A DNA stretch of 64,000 nt, taken from NCBI RefSeq assembly GCF_000508085.1, contig NZ_KI669560.1, positions 3,123,263 to 3,187,262 of the forward strand, written 5' to 3'. The DNA comes from Sediminibacterium sp. C3 (GTDB lineage Bacteria > Bacteroidota > Bacteroidia > Chitinophagales > Chitinophagaceae). The notes beneath the pieces are model-generated. The model saw only the letters and a program-made list of their open reading frames with translations, made no database searches and was not told where the DNA came from. A program made the translations under genes and the position numbers. This document shows positions 63,300 to 64,000 of this stretch, piece after piece; within the stretch, counting starts at the first letter, position 1; the number at the start of each line of letters is the position of its first letter.

Positions 63300-64000
63300 A
63301 TCGAGTCACGCAAGGGATTTTCACCCTTACGTTCTCACGGAACCGTGCTTGATAGTCTCCCATCACACGGCTCTTCTTGTTTATAAATCACAAGTTAATT
63401 ATAACTTACGGATGTGCCACTTGCCAGTGTGGGAATAATTGAGGATTGAGTTTGTATTGTATTTGCAACCATTTAATTGCTGCTCTTACCCCCAAACCCT
63501 TTTCCCATTTAACCCATTTTAATAGTCTCGCATTTAATTGTTTCCAGACATAGTTCATATGACCACTTGAGAACTTATGAAAGTAATTCATGATTCTCCG
63601 TATTTGTGGTGTTAAATATTGGGCTATAGTTACAAGTGGTTTTCGCCGCTTGTGTATATTCCAATCTTTAAACTTTTCCAGTAAACTAGTCCTGGATTTA
63701 GTACTGATGAAGATGCTTGGAACAATCAAAACCTTTTCTTTAAACTTTACACAATTGGGGCGTATAGTGAATCCTAAAAAGTCAAAGCTTTTGGGGTATT
63801 TCTTTTCTGAATACCCTCTCAGATTGACTATTCTTGTTTTGGTAGGGTGTAAGGTTAGTTTACACTTCTCCATTCTCTGCTTGATTTTGTTAAGCACAAA
63901 TATTGCTTGTTTCTCCGTCTTGCAATGAACTACTATATCGTCTGCATATCGTTCAAATGGCTTTTCTGGATGTTCCTTTGTCATCCTGCCCTATTATCCC
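63300..64000 (-). mobile_element. Group II intron 2 (3' part, continues past the window)
   Basis: A second copy of the intron at 58284-60165, similar over its visible length with scattered substitutions. Domain V/VI and the CTCGAT 3' end are conserved. It too stops right before an attC-like R' remainder (TAGCTGTG). The 5' part is outside the window. Confidence 0.85.
63406..63984 (-). pseudogene. Intron 2 reverse transcriptase, broken by a 98-base deletion
   Basis: The last 192 residues of the maturase are open (FERYADDIVVH to the C-terminus), but just upstream of the apparent start (MTKEHPEKPF) the sequence reads TAG GGC AGG. Compared with intron 1, 98 bases are missing between two copies of TTTGCCATCC (58961-58970 and 59059-59068 in intron 1). 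This removes the GTPQGGVISPLLANI motif and shifts the frame. The protein cannot be made in full; the intron could move only with help from another copy. Confidence 0.8.

Overview
The window looks like chromosome of a Bacteroidota bacterium, most likely a member of the Chitinophagaceae/Chitinophagia. The evidence is a set of typical features: promoters with a TAnnTTTG -7 box, GldB- and GldA-like proteins, a Thermus-type NADP isocitrate dehydrogenase, a fused E1 alpha/beta 2-oxoacid dehydrogenase, a TPR-type histidine kinase, a two-component 'propeller' kinase, and many signal peptides ending in AQ. No rRNA or tRNA gene was seen.

About 0-40 kb is ordinary core genome: nadC, a TPR sensor kinase, a SUI1-like factor, an Ala/Lys-repeat histone-like protein, a secreted metalloprotease, the pyruvate dehydrogenase E2 subunit, icd, apaG, gldB-like, nadE, a universal stress protein, a thiolase, pyrD, terC, an Omp85-like barrel fused to a propeller-like region, an MBL hydrolase, a phosphate block (response regulator, kinase, DUF47 protein, PiT transporter), galE, prfA, a frameshifted propeller kinase facing its LuxR-type regulator, gldA-like, eno, an FtsB-like protein, nth and a GH43 enzyme. 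The phosphate block carries 11-bp-phased direct repeats that look like Pho boxes. The LuxR-type regulator is bracketed by two near-identical 20-bp palindromes.

About 40.1-46.1 kb is an accessory island made of a tandem duplication. Each unit holds a lipoprotein with a common N-terminal domain and a different C-terminal domain (JAMM-like in copy A, GH19 lysozyme/chitinase-like in copy B), a small exported protein just downstream (possible immunity protein), paired palindromic operators 38 bp apart, and a divergent HTH regulator. Copy B is decaying: its effector has lost the signal-peptide frame and has a nonsense codon, and its regulator has lost the receiver domain. A yefM antitoxin with a beheaded yoeB follows, then korA.

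About 46-53 kb returns to core metabolism (korA, a Bax-inhibitor-like protein, the E1 alpha/beta fusion, a frameshifted serine hydrolase). From about 53.3 kb to the end lies a mobile region: an IS3-family element that cut an alpha/beta hydrolase gene, followed on the minus strand by what I read as an array of integron gene cassettes. The cassettes carry a MORN protein plus a small membrane protein, a WG-repeat protein plus a secreted protein, and a ParDE toxin-antitoxin pair. Each ends in an attC-like hairpin whose R'' box is complementary to that cassette's own first bases. Two related group II introns are inserted at the GT^T of the cassette junctions. No integrase gene is visible; it would be expected beyond 64,000 if still present.

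Several genes (metalloprotease, propeller kinase, serine hydrolase, copy-B effector) are interrupted by one-base losses, mostly in or beside A/T homopolymers. These may be real decay or sequencing/assembly indels; the sequence alone cannot tell.
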